Below are positions 41,494 to 50,605 of a stretch of 64,000 nucleotides of DNA, one piece after another; position 1 is the stretch's first letter, and every line of letters begins with the position of its first letter. The notes beneath the pieces were generated by a model, which worked only from the letters and a program-made list of their open reading frames with translations, did not search any database and was not told the DNA's origin. The translations under genes were made by a program, and so were the position numbers. This DNA is from CAXBNB01 sp965267535 (GTDB taxonomy: Bacteria > Bacteroidota > Bacteroidia > Cytophagales > Cyclobacteriaceae), in the NCBI GenBank assembly GCA_965267535.1, contig OZ254082.1, positions 868,001-932,000 on the forward strand, given 5' to 3'.

Positions 41494-42762
41494 TTACAGG
41501 TTGGAATCAATGCGGTGTTTGTCTCCGTTTACTACAGCCATTACCTTGCCGGTCAGCGTTGTGTTGAATAGTGGGGAGTTGGTAGATTTAGACAGGTTGG
41601 TTTGAGCATTGAAATCCCACTTTTCTGTATTGCTGATTAGAGTCAGGTTGGCCTTTTCATTTTCCTGAATTACCACGGGAGTCAGCCCGAGAATTTCTCG
41701 GGGAGCAGTGGTTATTTTTTCTATCAGAAGAGACAAGTCAAGCTTTTTTTGAAGGGCATTGAGCTGAGGCCAAAATGTTTGTAAACCGGTGAGACCAAAT
41801 GCAGCCCTGTCAAATTCCAGTTTTTTATTCTCTTCGTCTTGTGGTGAATGGGCCGACACGATAGCATCGATAGTTCCATCCTGTACACCTTTGATCAGCG
41901 CATTGCGATCTGCTGCTGTACGAAACGGAGGATTAGATTTGAAGTGTGTATTGTAATGTGTAAGGTCACTTTCTTCGTATAGGAGGTGGTGGATAGACAC
42001 ATCGCAGGTCACCTTCATGTTTTTCTTTTTGGCTTTGCGAATAATAGAAACTGCCTTTTTGCTCGAAATATTAGCAAAATGAATTTTTCCACCGGTATAT
42101 TCAAGTATGTCCAGATCACGCTTTATCATCAGCTCCTCGGCCAGTGCTGGCATGCCTTTCATGCCCAGCAGAGTGCTGGTGGGGCCTTCGTTCATGTCGC
42201 CAAACTGAGTGAGCATACGATCCTCCGGCTTGTTGATGAGCAAGCCGTTTACCTTCTGCAGGTAAATGAGCGACTTGAGTAAAATGTCTGTATTCCACGA
42301 TGGTTTCTCACCATCGGTAAAAGCAATAGCCCCCGCATGGTGCAGGTCTATCATTTCCGTAAGGTCTTCTCCCTTAGTGTCTATGGTCAGAGCTGCCATA
42401 GGATGCAGGTCGGTAAGCAGGTGAGCGCTTTTTGAGTGGATGTAAGCGATGTGGCTTTTGGTTTGGATTACGGGTTCGGTATTGGGCAGTGTAGCCACCC
42501 CGGTAAACCCACCAGCAGCTGCTGTTTCGCATCCCGACAAGATGTCTTCTTTGTATTCCATGCCCGGATCGTTGAAGTTGGCTCTCATATCGAACCAGCC
42601 GGGAGTGATTTGCATACCCCGGGCTTCTATTACTTTGTCACCCCTAAAGGCAGTACTGCCTATTTTATCAATAGTGCCATCCTTTATCAGAATGTTTTGA
42701 ACGGTATTGTGATAGGGAGAACGTGTGTCTATTATCCTGACGTCTTTGAAGACTATGTCCAT
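41494..42762 (-). CDS. dihydroorotase-like pseudoenzyme
   Basis: A 422-residue amidohydrolase-fold protein of the class I dihydroorotase type. The normal metal-binding signature DxHxHxRDPG reads DMRANFNDPG (58-67), so both histidines are replaced. The later ligands are also altered: the expected His in the HAED region is Lys178 (NKPED), the HxxH strand reads HFAN (His228, Asn231), and the catalytic Asp in the DHAPH region is Ala304 (SAHSPQ). It cannot bind the usual zinc pair. Non-catalytic homologues (PyrC') are known as structural partners of aspartate transcarbamoylase. It starts directly after the BatA-type gene. Confidence 0.85.
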   Translation of the reverse strand: MDIVFKDVRIIDTRSPYHNTVQNILIKDGTIDKIGSTAFRGDKVIEARGMQITPGWFDMRANFNDPGMEYKEDILSGCETAAAGGFTGVATLPNTEPVIQTKSHIAYIHSKSAHLLTDLHPMAALTIDTKGEDLTEMIDLHHAGAIAFTDGEKPSWNTDILLKSLIYLQKVNGLLINKPEDRMLTQFGDMNEGPTSTLLGMKGMPALAEELMIKRDLDILEYTGGKIHFANISSKKAVSIIRKAKKKNMKVTCDVSIHHLLYEESDLTHYNTHFKSNPPFRTAADRNALIKGVQDGTIDAIVSAHSPQDEENKKLEFDRAAFGLTGLQTFWPQLNALQKKLDLSLLIEKITTAPREILGLTPVVIQENEKANLTLISNTEKWDFNAQTNLSKSTNSPLFNTTLTGKVMAVVNGDKHRIDSNL

Positions 42763-44763
42763 TTATAAGAATCTTATGAAGAGTGTTTCTATTAGTAAAA
42801 AGATCAGGGACAAAACTAAGGCATATTTCCATAATTGTTTGCCTTGGTACCTTTCTTTCATGTTTTGGCTAAAGCTTTGAGCATCTGGATTATCCATCAC
42901 TTCAGCATTTTTGAAGCGGGAAAATTCCTGCTGTATTTCTTGGTGGGAGAGGAGCGACGGGTCAGATTCCAATTTAGAGTGATTGAAAGCCAGTATGTTT
43001 TTTGTGTTGCCGTTTAGGCGGAGGGCATAAAACCCGGGTTCGAGCAAAAATCTAGGAATATCCAGTATCAGTTTGTTGCCATTGATGCGCTGCTGGGGGA
43101 TAAATTCCTGCCCCTCTTTGTGCAATTTGTACTGTCCACCAGTGCTCAGGCTGTCGATTCGAAGTACGAGGCTGGCCTGATCAGTGCTAAAACTCAAAGG
43201 CTGATGACTGTTGTTGCTCAAAGCGGCCATGCGGTACAAGACCGGCACAAATAAAGCATGCTTGTGAAATCCAGTGAATTCATCTTGTAGCGGACTGGCG
43301 ATCATGTACAGTGTGCCGGATTGGTTAAACTGGCTCAGGTAGGGAAGCCCGTTTTTGGTTTTGAGGATGGTTATACCCGTAGCAGGCCAGTTGATCAGGG
43401 GACGAGCGCCGGGCATTTCGGTTTTGTTGTCTAGTTCGGTAAATATGTTTTCAAAGTAGGGGTTGGATAGATCGGGTTTGGCCAGGTCTAGTTTGCTAGC
43501 GCCGTTGGATGGAGCTATTGCTAGACCCGATAGTGTTTGGAGTTCCTGAGCTTGAGAGTTTGGTGCCGGCACTACCAGTACCGACTTGCCTTTGCTCAGC
43601 AGGTCTTTGGCCAGGTTGATCAGGCTGTTGTCCAGGCGCGAAACCTCATTGAAGATGAAGAGGTCAGCAGATTGGGCAGTAGCGTAGTTCAGGTTGCCAT
43701 TTTCGAAGCGTTGAAATGAAAACAACTCATTGTCGGCATATACCTGATGAATGTAGGGCGATGCTTCCGGGCCATATACTTCACAGATGTTTATTTTTTT
43801 GAGCAGGTTGAGCGTAAAGAAGTGCTCATTGTCAAATGTTATTGGGAAATCTTCGAGCGTGATTTTACACTCGTTAATGTCATTGAGCTCAAAATTGATA
43901 TCAAAACTGATCTCAGTTGATGTGTTTTTATTGATGTCGATGCTGGTGGTAGCACTTTGGCTGCCGTTTACAAAAAGCCGGGTTACCACACCTGCCGCAT
44001 CTTCAGTGCCTATGTTATTAATTTTTACATGCAGTTTGTTGGTTTCACCTGAAATCAAAAAGGGATTATCGAGGTACAGGCTATCCACAAAAATATTTTT
44101 TTCGTCTGCATAGCGAATCGGGATAAGCTTGTAATGATGAGTAGAATCTGCGAGGGTGCTTTCACCTGTTCCAAAAGTAGACCGTTGGAAATCACTGATC
44201 AGGTAAATGTCTTCGGCGTTTGCCCGATTGGGGTCTGGCATAAGATTTTGAAGCAGGGTTGCCTTGTTTCTGTAGAGGTTGGAGTAATCCAGTTCGGTGG
44301 CCAGCTCCAGCGCATTTTGCTTCGACTTAGGGTGGAGTGAGGAGGGGGCAAAGTCGTTGGTTACGATTCTGAATTTAGTTTCGTTGGGATAAAGTTCCAC
44401 GATTTTCTCAAGGTAGGCGATACCACTGTTGAGTCCCGAAAGGTCATCCGGGCTGGTGTTGGACATACTTTGTGAGTTGTCCAGAAAAATACTAACCATA
44501 CGGCTATTCATGCCATGTTCTTTGCCGGGTAAAAAAGGTTGAGCAAAAGCAAAAACCAGAAAAGCGATGGCTAGCAGGCGACAGCAGAGAACTAGCCAGT
44601 GCTTGAGCTTTCGCTTGGCATTGGAGCTTTCCTTTACCTGCTCCAGAAAACTGACATTGGAAAAGTAGATTTTTTTTGCCCTTCGGAAATTAAAGAGGTG
44701 GACAATTATAGGAATAGCCAGTGCCAGCAGACCCCATAAAAATGTAGGATAAAGAAATGTCAT
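42763..44763 (-). CDS. BatA-domain membrane protein
   Basis: A 666-residue protein with an N-terminal BatA domain: helix 1 (FLYPTFLWGLLALAIPIIVHLFNFRRAKKIYFSNVSFL) and helix 2 (HWLVLCCRLLAIAFLVFAFAQPFLPG). A von Willebrand factor A-like region with MVSIFLDNSQSMSN (DxSxS-type metal site) follows. A long periplasmic part and a last transmembrane helix at the C-terminus (LVLSLIFLLIETLFIRFL) complete it. The ATG at 44763 fits a -7 element ending 6 nt upstream. It heads the five-gene leftward operon. Role unknown; relatives are linked to envelope stress and MoxR ATPases, but no moxR is here. Confidence 0.82.
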   Translation of the reverse strand: MTFLYPTFLWGLLALAIPIIVHLFNFRRAKKIYFSNVSFLEQVKESSNAKRKLKHWLVLCCRLLAIAFLVFAFAQPFLPGKEHGMNSRMVSIFLDNSQSMSNTSPDDLSGLNSGIAYLEKIVELYPNETKFRIVTNDFAPSSLHPKSKQNALELATELDYSNLYRNKATLLQNLMPDPNRANAEDIYLISDFQRSTFGTGESTLADSTHHYKLIPIRYADEKNIFVDSLYLDNPFLISGETNKLHVKINNIGTEDAAGVVTRLFVNGSQSATTSIDINKNTSTEISFDINFELNDINECKITLEDFPITFDNEHFFTLNLLKKINICEVYGPEASPYIHQVYADNELFSFQRFENGNLNYATAQSADLFIFNEVSRLDNSLINLAKDLLSKGKSVLVVPAPNSQAQELQTLSGLAIAPSNGASKLDLAKPDLSNPYFENIFTELDNKTEMPGARPLINWPATGITILKTKNGLPYLSQFNQSGTLYMIASPLQDEFTGFHKHALFVPVLYRMAALSNNSHQPLSFSTDQASLVLRIDSLSTGGQYKLHKEGQEFIPQQRINGNKLILDIPRFLLEPGFYALRLNGNTKNILAFNHSKLESDPSLLSHQEIQQEFSRFKNAEVMDNPDAQSFSQNMKERYQGKQLWKYALVLSLIFLLIETLFIRFL

Positions 44764-44769
44764 CGGCAG

Positions 44770-44777
44770 CAAATCTA
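44770..44777 (-). promoter_or_regulatory. -7 element for the BatA operon
   Basis: On the minus strand this is TAGATTTG (TAnnTTTG), ending 6 nt before the ATG at 44763. The -33 box is weak. Confidence 0.5.
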
Positions 44778-45469
44778 TAAAACAATTGATTATAGAAGAA
44801 GGCTGTCAGGTGAATAATCGGTAGTGATTTGAGAAAGAGAATTGCAACGGCAAGAACGAAGAAAAACAGGGGTGAGTTTTCCTGAAACGTGTAGTTTTCG
44901 GAGCTGATTTAGAGAAGGACTTAAATTGTACAATCCGATAAAACTTCTGGTTTTTAGGCCTTTTTTAAGGCTTTAAAATAGAATAATTGAAATCATTAAT
45001 TGTATTATATACAGATTGTTAGCCGATGGTCGTTACATTAAATCCTCAAAGGTTTTTTTTTCTATCGATAAACCCTATATTCGTAGTGTTGTTGTGGATT
45101 AAGATTTGATTAGTCCTTTTTATTTTGAGTTTTTGACCTTGGGGTTCAAGTTGAGTGCTTGAACCCTTTTTTTATGCCCTTTTAGCTTGTGTGCTCTATA
45201 AGCGAGAAATGGGTAAAGTCGTGCAGCGGCAGGCAAGAGCAAACTACACATTACTTCTTTGCCCTTCTGTTTCGATTCCTGCAATAACGTTGTAAGTCAC
45301 TTTGGTGGGTTTGAGCCGTTTCTATCAGACATTTGGCGCTCATGTGTCTCTCATTCAGTTGTTTGTATCGTCTATTTCCCTTACATTAGTAATGTCAGAA
45401 AAGTGTGGGTATACACCCCTTCTGACCTGTATCGACAATTTTGTCTTTAAACAGTCAAACTTACCAGCT
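44778..45469. other. gene-free region with an orphan terminator
   Basis: About 690 bp between divergent genes. It contains a weak hairpin GCCTT/AAGGC (44958-44971), a strong rightward terminator (45142-45173), and an 11-bp sequence AGCGGCAGGCA (45225-45235) also found at 7000-7010. Open frames here have no convincing start or composition. The terminator suggests a short rightward transcript. Confidence 0.5.
45142..45173 (+). terminator. orphan rightward intrinsic terminator
   Basis: GGGTTCAAG (45142-45150) and CTTGAACCC (45158-45166) form a perfect 9-bp stem with a 7-nt loop, followed by seven T residues. No T-run exists on the other strand. No rightward gene lies upstream, since the BatA operon runs leftward from 44763. 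Confidence 0.85.
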
Positions 45470-46915
45470 ATGACTAAGATGTCAACACTTGCATTGAATG
45501 CAATCCTATTTTCTTTTATAATTTTTACACTTGTATCCTGCGGAGAGGAGGAGGAAGATGTGGATAACAACCCTCTTGATGAGATAGAATCGGGCAGACT
45601 GCCTGTAGCCGTGTACAAACAGGGTAATTTTACGGCATCTTTTATACTGGATACGGATCAGGATGGAGATGAAGATATAATACTTGGGCCTCATATTGGC
45701 CTGAGTGCAGATGTGCTGTTGCTTAACGATGGATCCGGAAACTTTCAGGTAAAAGAAAACGCATTTCCTACTCGCTATAAAGGGTCAACGGCCAATACCG
45801 TTTTTTTTGTTTCCGAAGATTTCAATGAAGATGGACGCCCCGATATTATAGCCAGCACTATAGATGCCAACGAAGGCTCTTTTTCAGAGTCGGCACAGAT
45901 TCACCTGTATATAAACAATGGAGACAACACGTTTAGTGATGGTACCAGCCAGATAACCGATAACATGATAGAGGTAGGTTGGATCGAGTGGATAAGAACA
46001 GGCGATTTTAACAAAGACGGTCATGTTGATTTTATCACCACATCTTCGGGAGGATTTGGGATGGACACCTCTAAAGGCATATATCAGGGTGGATACATAT
46101 ATCTAAACGACGGTAATGCTAATTTTAGTCGGGCGATTATTCGGATGAATGATCATGGTGATTTGGGCGAGTATACACATGAGGTTTTGACCTGGGATGA
46201 AAGACAAAACCAAGAACCGAGAAAGGGCAGGTTCCCTCTTGATATATTTGTAGGAGATGTTGATAATGATGGCGATGTGGATTTGGTAGCACCCAATGGC
46301 TATGCAGACGGCCAGTGGGCCACTTTTATCAATATTAGTACGGGTACAGAGCCTTCTTTTGATGTAATATTGAATGGCAACCATAATTCCGACCCTTACG
46401 ACGAGGTTAGGTTTAAAAACGGTGCTTTAATGGACATCAATGGTGACGGGTTTTTGGATGTGATTGGATCTACTTCTATTTCAGGGGTACAAAATGAGAC
46501 AGTTGAAATCGTTACGGCATTAAATGACGGTACCGGTAAGTTTACAGAGGCTACAGGGCTGATTACCGGCGCAGCAGCTGGAGTAAACCATGCAAGACAG
46601 TGGTTGGTAGCAGACTTTGATGAGGACGGAAACGACGACCTTTTTGTAGCAGATCACGGGTACGATTTCTGGCCATTTCCGGGGTTTCCCAATACGCTGC
46701 TGATGGGAACAGGCAGCAACCTGGTGAACAGTTCAGCGCAGGTGGGTACAGCATCCAGCTTTACTCATGGAGCTGCATTAGGCGATATAGATGGAAATGG
46801 AACACTCGATATTTTCATGAATAACGTGCAAGGGTTAGAAAATATAGGGGGTGGGGCTTCAGACTTTTTCATCTTTCTCAACGATGGCAAAGGAAAGTTT
46901 GCAGGAGAAAAATAA
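45470..46915 (+). CDS. FG-GAP/VCBS-repeat lipoprotein, seven-bladed propeller
   Basis: A 481-residue exported lipoprotein (lipobox LVSC near residue 23, then an acidic EEEEDVDNN stretch). Seven calcium-binding loops of the DxDxDGxxD type are spaced along the protein: DTDQDGDED, DFNEDGRPD, DFNKDGHVD, DVDNDGDVD, DINGDGFLD, DFDEDGNDD and DIDGNGTLD. That fits one complete seven-bladed integrin-like propeller. It probably binds calcium and a ligand at the cell surface; no catalytic domain is present. The start at 45470 is chosen for the signal peptide; an open frame extends further upstream without one. Confidence 0.8.
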   Translation: MTKMSTLALNAILFSFIIFTLVSCGEEEEDVDNNPLDEIESGRLPVAVYKQGNFTASFILDTDQDGDEDIILGPHIGLSADVLLLNDGSGNFQVKENAFPTRYKGSTANTVFFVSEDFNEDGRPDIIASTIDANEGSFSESAQIHLYINNGDNTFSDGTSQITDNMIEVGWIEWIRTGDFNKDGHVDFITTSSGGFGMDTSKGIYQGGYIYLNDGNANFSRAIIRMNDHGDLGEYTHEVLTWDERQNQEPRKGRFPLDIFVGDVDNDGDVDLVAPNGYADGQWATFINISTGTEPSFDVILNGNHNSDPYDEVRFKNGALMDINGDGFLDVIGSTSISGVQNETVEIVTALNDGTGKFTEATGLITGAAAGVNHARQWLVADFDEDGNDDLFVADHGYDFWPFPGFPNTLLMGTGSNLVNSSAQVGTASSFTHGAALGDIDGNGTLDIFMNNVQGLENIGGGASDFFIFLNDGKGKFAGEK

Positions 46916-46940
46916 GAAGGTACAACATCTTTTCAGTAAC

Positions 46941-46960
46941 CGGCTGATTTAGATCAGCTG
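46941..46960 (+). terminator. weak terminator after the FG-GAP gene
   Basis: CGGCTGAT (46941-46948) pairs with ATCAGCTG (46953-46960) with one wobble and a 4-nt loop. The following TTGTTTCTC is only a poor T-run. Confidence 0.45.
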
Positions 46961-47194
46961 TTGTTTCTCGTACAATTCAGAGTTGTGATTTTCACTTGAT
47001 GCAAAACCGTCAGGCTTATTTTAAGAGTTACCCTCTCTATCATCACACTGTTCATTTTCGGCCACCCTGTTGCGCTATCGAACACTCCTGTATGCCATTT
47101 TGTAAGTGGAATAAGCTCTAAATAGCAGATAACGAGCGAATTGCCTTTGTGGCACTCTTCTTGACAAAAGGCAGAGAGAATTGGAAAAAATGTG

Positions 47195-48448
47195 ATGGAT
47201 CGCAAGATAGAAAAAAAGAAATGGACTAAAGGCAGGCTGCTTACCTGGGGAGGTATAGCGGCTTTTATCCTATTTGTGTTGTATAGCTTTATAATAGTAG
47301 AGCCGGGCAACAAACTCAAAGTAACAGCTGAGAAATTAACCATAGCTGAAGTGGTGCGTGGGCAGTTTCGCGAATCGATACCCGTAGACGGAAGTGTACT
47401 CCCTATCAAAACGATCCGGCTGGATGCTATAGAAGGAGGCAATGTAGCTAAAAAGTATATAGAGGGGGGGATACTTGTAGAAAAAGGCGATACAATACTA
47501 AAGCTCAACAACAACAACCTTCTGCAAAACTTCATACGAGAAGAGACACAGGCTTTCATATTGGTAAACAATCTCCAAAACACAAAAATGAGCCTGAAAA
47601 GAAATCAGTTTGAGTTGAAAAAGAAGCTTATTGAGCTGGACTTTCAGATAGCTGAGGCAAAAGATAACTATGAAAGAGGGAAGCTGCTGAGGGATGATAA
47701 AGTAATATCCGAACAGGAATTTCTCAACCTGCAGCGCATGTATGAAAAGCTGATAGCCAGCAGAAAGATAGAAGTAGAATCACAAAAGTTTGATCAGGAA
47801 AACAGTCAACTTCAAATAGCCCAGACAGAAGCCACACTGCAGCGTACCCGTCACAACCTGGAAATGATAAAAGCCAATCTGGATAATTTGTATATCCGGG
47901 CACCTATTTCCGGCAGGGTATCTTACATCAATGTAGAAGTAGGCGAGTCGATCGCTTCCGGTCAAAACATAGGGCAGATCGATGATCTCAATGGGTTTAA
48001 GGTACGAGCATCGATAGACGAACACTATATTTCACGAATATACGACGGGCTGAAGGGCACATTCTATTTCGATGGGAAAACGCACGAACTGGTCATCAAA
48101 AAAGTCTATCCAGAAGTAAACAAAGGATTGTTTTCGGTGGATCTTGAGTTTGTGTCGGATGTGCCCGAGGGCATCAGACGAGGACAAACACTGCAAATAA
48201 AATTACAGCTGAGTGAAAACATAGAGGCCGTGCAGATACCCAGAGGCAGCTTTTATCAAACCACAGGGGGCAACTATATTTTTGTGCTGGACGAGTCAGG
48301 ATCCTATGCCACCCGCAGAAGCATACGTCTGGGAAGACAAAATCCCAGATTTTATGAAGTAATAGAGGGCTTGACTCCCGGGGAAAAAGTAATTGTGTCT
48401 TCCTACGAAGGCTATGAAGACAAAGACAAACTAATTCTAAAACAATAA
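47195..48448 (+). CDS. HlyD-type periplasmic adaptor protein
   Basis: A 417-residue membrane-fusion protein. One N-terminal transmembrane helix (TWGGIAAFILFVLYSFIIVE) is followed by a barrel-sandwich half (VDGSVLPIKTIRLDAIEGGNVAKKYIEGG), a long coiled-coil hairpin (about 120-235), the second half (LYIRAPISGRVSYINVEVGESIASGQNIG) and beta-barrel domains. It bridges an inner-membrane ABC transporter with the outer-membrane TolC channel. A GTG three bases upstream is also possible. The ATPase gene follows after 28 bp and TolC thereafter, giving an operon. Confidence 0.88.
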   Translation: MDRKIEKKKWTKGRLLTWGGIAAFILFVLYSFIIVEPGNKLKVTAEKLTIAEVVRGQFRESIPVDGSVLPIKTIRLDAIEGGNVAKKYIEGGILVEKGDTILKLNNNNLLQNFIREETQAFILVNNLQNTKMSLKRNQFELKKKLIELDFQIAEAKDNYERGKLLRDDKVISEQEFLNLQRMYEKLIASRKIEVESQKFDQENSQLQIAQTEATLQRTRHNLEMIKANLDNLYIRAPISGRVSYINVEVGESIASGQNIGQIDDLNGFKVRASIDEHYISRIYDGLKGTFYFDGKTHELVIKKVYPEVNKGLFSVDLEFVSDVPEGIRRGQTLQIKLQLSENIEAVQIPRGSFYQTTGGNYIFVLDESGSYATRRSIRLGRQNPRFYEVIEGLTPGEKVIVSSYEGYEDKDKLILKQ

Positions 48449-48476
48449 AAAAAGAGTATAACCAACATTATATAAA

Positions 48477-49190
48477 ATGGAAAATGCCAACACATTGATC
48501 AAAACCATCGGGCTGAAAAAGTACTACTACACCGATGAGATAGAAACTACAGCTCTTGCCGGTGTTAACCTGGAAGTAAAAGAAGGAGAGTTTGTAGCCA
48601 TTATGGGACCTTCCGGGTGTGGTAAATCTACCCTGCTCAACATTGTAGGGCTTCTGGACAACCCATCTGAAGGAGATTTTTTCTTTACAGGAAAAGAAAT
48701 ATCCGGACATTCAGAAAGACAAAGAGCAGATCTGCGAAAAGAAAATATCGGGTTTGTGTTTCAAAGCTTCAACCTAATAGACGAGCTCACTGTATATGAA
48801 AACGTGGAACTGCCGCTCATCTATTTAAAATACTCTTCAGCAGAAAGAAAAAAACGAGTAGAAGAAGTGCTTGAACATATGAAAATAATGCACAGGCGCA
48901 ATCATTTTCCTCAGCAGCTATCGGGAGGCCAGCAACAGCGCGTAGCAATATCACGAGCTGTAGTAGCACGCCCCAAGTTGATACTGGCTGATGAACCCAC
49001 CGGAAACCTGGATTCGGCCAACGGCCAGGAAGTAATGAACCTACTCAGCGACCTAAACGAAAACGGCACAACCGTAGTAATGGTGACACACTCACCCATA
49101 GATGCAGAGTATGCTCATAGAGTTATTCACCTATTCGACGGCCAGATAGTATCCGAAAACCAGAATGTAAAAGATAAAACACTGGTGTAG
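48477..49190 (+). CDS. MacB/LolD-type ABC transporter ATPase
   Basis: A 237-residue ATPase with Walker A GPSGCGKST (44-52), the Q-loop in FVFQSFNLIDELTVYENVELPL, signature LSGGQQQR near 143-150, Walker B LILADEPTGNLDS and the H-loop in VVMVTHSPIDAEYA. Sequence type matches the family that drives FtsX-like permeases (MacB, LolD). The protein has no membrane part, and no permease gene follows; TolC comes 33 bp downstream. The permease must be encoded elsewhere or be absent. Confidence 0.92.
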   Translation: MENANTLIKTIGLKKYYYTDEIETTALAGVNLEVKEGEFVAIMGPSGCGKSTLLNIVGLLDNPSEGDFFFTGKEISGHSERQRADLRKENIGFVFQSFNLIDELTVYENVELPLIYLKYSSAERKKRVEEVLEHMKIMHRRNHFPQQLSGGQQQRVAISRAVVARPKLILADEPTGNLDSANGQEVMNLLSDLNENGTTVVMVTHSPIDAEYAHRVIHLFDGQIVSENQNVKDKTLV

Positions 49191-49223
49191 ATCGATAATA
49201 AACCGAGCGAGAGAAGTACGAAG

Positions 49224-50576
49224 ATGAATAGTATATACAAGAAGGGAATAGCTATAGTGGTGATGATAGCAGGTCTGCATACAGTGTATGGCCAGCAAAC
49301 TCTCTCACTAGACGAATGCCTGAAGCTGGCCATAGACAATAGTATCGATGTGCGGATGGCGACTAACAACTCCTGGCTAAGTCAAACCCGGAGGGCACAG
49401 GCTATTATGAATTTTCTACCTTCGCTGGAGGCTCGTACCAACTATGATTTTTACTTTGGTACTTTTTTCGATACCAATGCTGCCCGGCAGGTGTCAGCCA
49501 CTACCCGCTCGGCCAACCCTAATCTGCGAACCAGCCTTACATTGTTCAATGGCCTGTCCAACCATCATACCATGAAAGCCAGATGGCACCAGCAGGAGGC
49601 AGCAACACAAAACATACATTCACAGGAGGTAGTGGTAAAGGCCAATGTGCTGGGAGCTTATCTTAATGTGGTATTGGGTATAGAAAATGTAAAAATATCA
49701 GAGCAGCGTGTTTCGCTTTTGCAATCTCAGCTGGAAAGAGAAGAAAAAAGGGAGTCTGTGGGAGTGGGGACTTTGGAGCAGGTATATAATTTCAGGTCAC
49801 AATTAGCCAATGAGAAGCTGAATCTGGTACAGGCACAAAACCGACTCAATGCAGACAAGTTGACTTTGCTTCAGAACCTGGGATTGCAGGGGGCTGAGCA
49901 ATACCAAATAGCCCCATATACTTTCCAGCCCGAAGAGCTCAGGAGAGACGTGTTTGGCTTTGATGAAATATTCAACAGCACTCTGGCATTTTCACCCCAA
50001 TTAAAAAGTGCAAAATCAAACCTGCAAGCATCTTCATTTGAAGCAAAAATGGCAAAAGCGGGGTATATGCCTACCTTAACAGCATTTGGTTTGTTTGGCT
50101 CCAACTATTCATCCAACGGGGCACTCAATCCCGAAACAGGAATGCTGGAACCAAATGCCGGTTTTTTTGACCAATTGGCTTACAATGAATTTAAGTACAT
50201 CAATCTTTCACTTTCAATACCGATATTCAGCAACTGGCGAACCAAAACTGCCGTGCAGGAAGCTAAGGTAAATTACCTCAATGCTGAACTGCAACTAAAG
50301 CAGGCAGAGTTGGAGACTTTTCATGCAGTACGCAAGGTGTATGAAGACCTGCAGGCAGCTCACAGTACCTATGAAGCAGCTCTTGACAATCTGGATGCAC
50401 TCAATCAGAGCTATTTATTTGCTAAAACCCGCTATGAGCAGGGTAATACGGATTTTTTCACCTACCTGGAAAGCCTTAATAATAAAAACAGAGCCGAGCT
50501 GGAACTGGTAAACGCCCGGTACAGCATTGTTTTTCGAAAAAAAATCCTGCAACTGTACCAGGGCAAGTTAGATTAA
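49224..50576 (+). CDS. TolC family outer-membrane efflux protein
   Basis: A 450-residue protein with a signal peptide (GIAIVVMIAGLHTVYGQQ) and two outer-membrane-efflux repeats of helices (about 30-225 and 240-450). Examples are LSLDECLKLAIDNSIDVRMA at the start and TKTAVQEAKVNYLNAELQLKQAELETFHAVRKVYEDLQAA in the second half. It should form the trimeric channel of the export system with the HlyD adaptor and the ATPase encoded just before. It ends 29 bp from the convergent M1 peptidase gene. Confidence 0.9.
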   Translation: MNSIYKKGIAIVVMIAGLHTVYGQQTLSLDECLKLAIDNSIDVRMATNNSWLSQTRRAQAIMNFLPSLEARTNYDFYFGTFFDTNAARQVSATTRSANPNLRTSLTLFNGLSNHHTMKARWHQQEAATQNIHSQEVVVKANVLGAYLNVVLGIENVKISEQRVSLLQSQLEREEKRESVGVGTLEQVYNFRSQLANEKLNLVQAQNRLNADKLTLLQNLGLQGAEQYQIAPYTFQPEELRRDVFGFDEIFNSTLAFSPQLKSAKSNLQASSFEAKMAKAGYMPTLTAFGLFGSNYSSNGALNPETGMLEPNAGFFDQLAYNEFKYINLSLSIPIFSNWRTKTAVQEAKVNYLNAELQLKQAELETFHAVRKVYEDLQAAHSTYEAALDNLDALNQSYLFAKTRYEQGNTDFFTYLESLNNKNRAELELVNARYSIVFRKKILQLYQGKLD

Positions 50577-50605
50577 CTTTATGTTTCGAGGCTTTTTGTC
50601 ACCCC

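Noticed and set aside
46954..47583. 209-codon minus-strand open frame
   Set aside because: Overlaps the HlyD adaptor start on the opposite strand and has no recognisable domain or lipobox.
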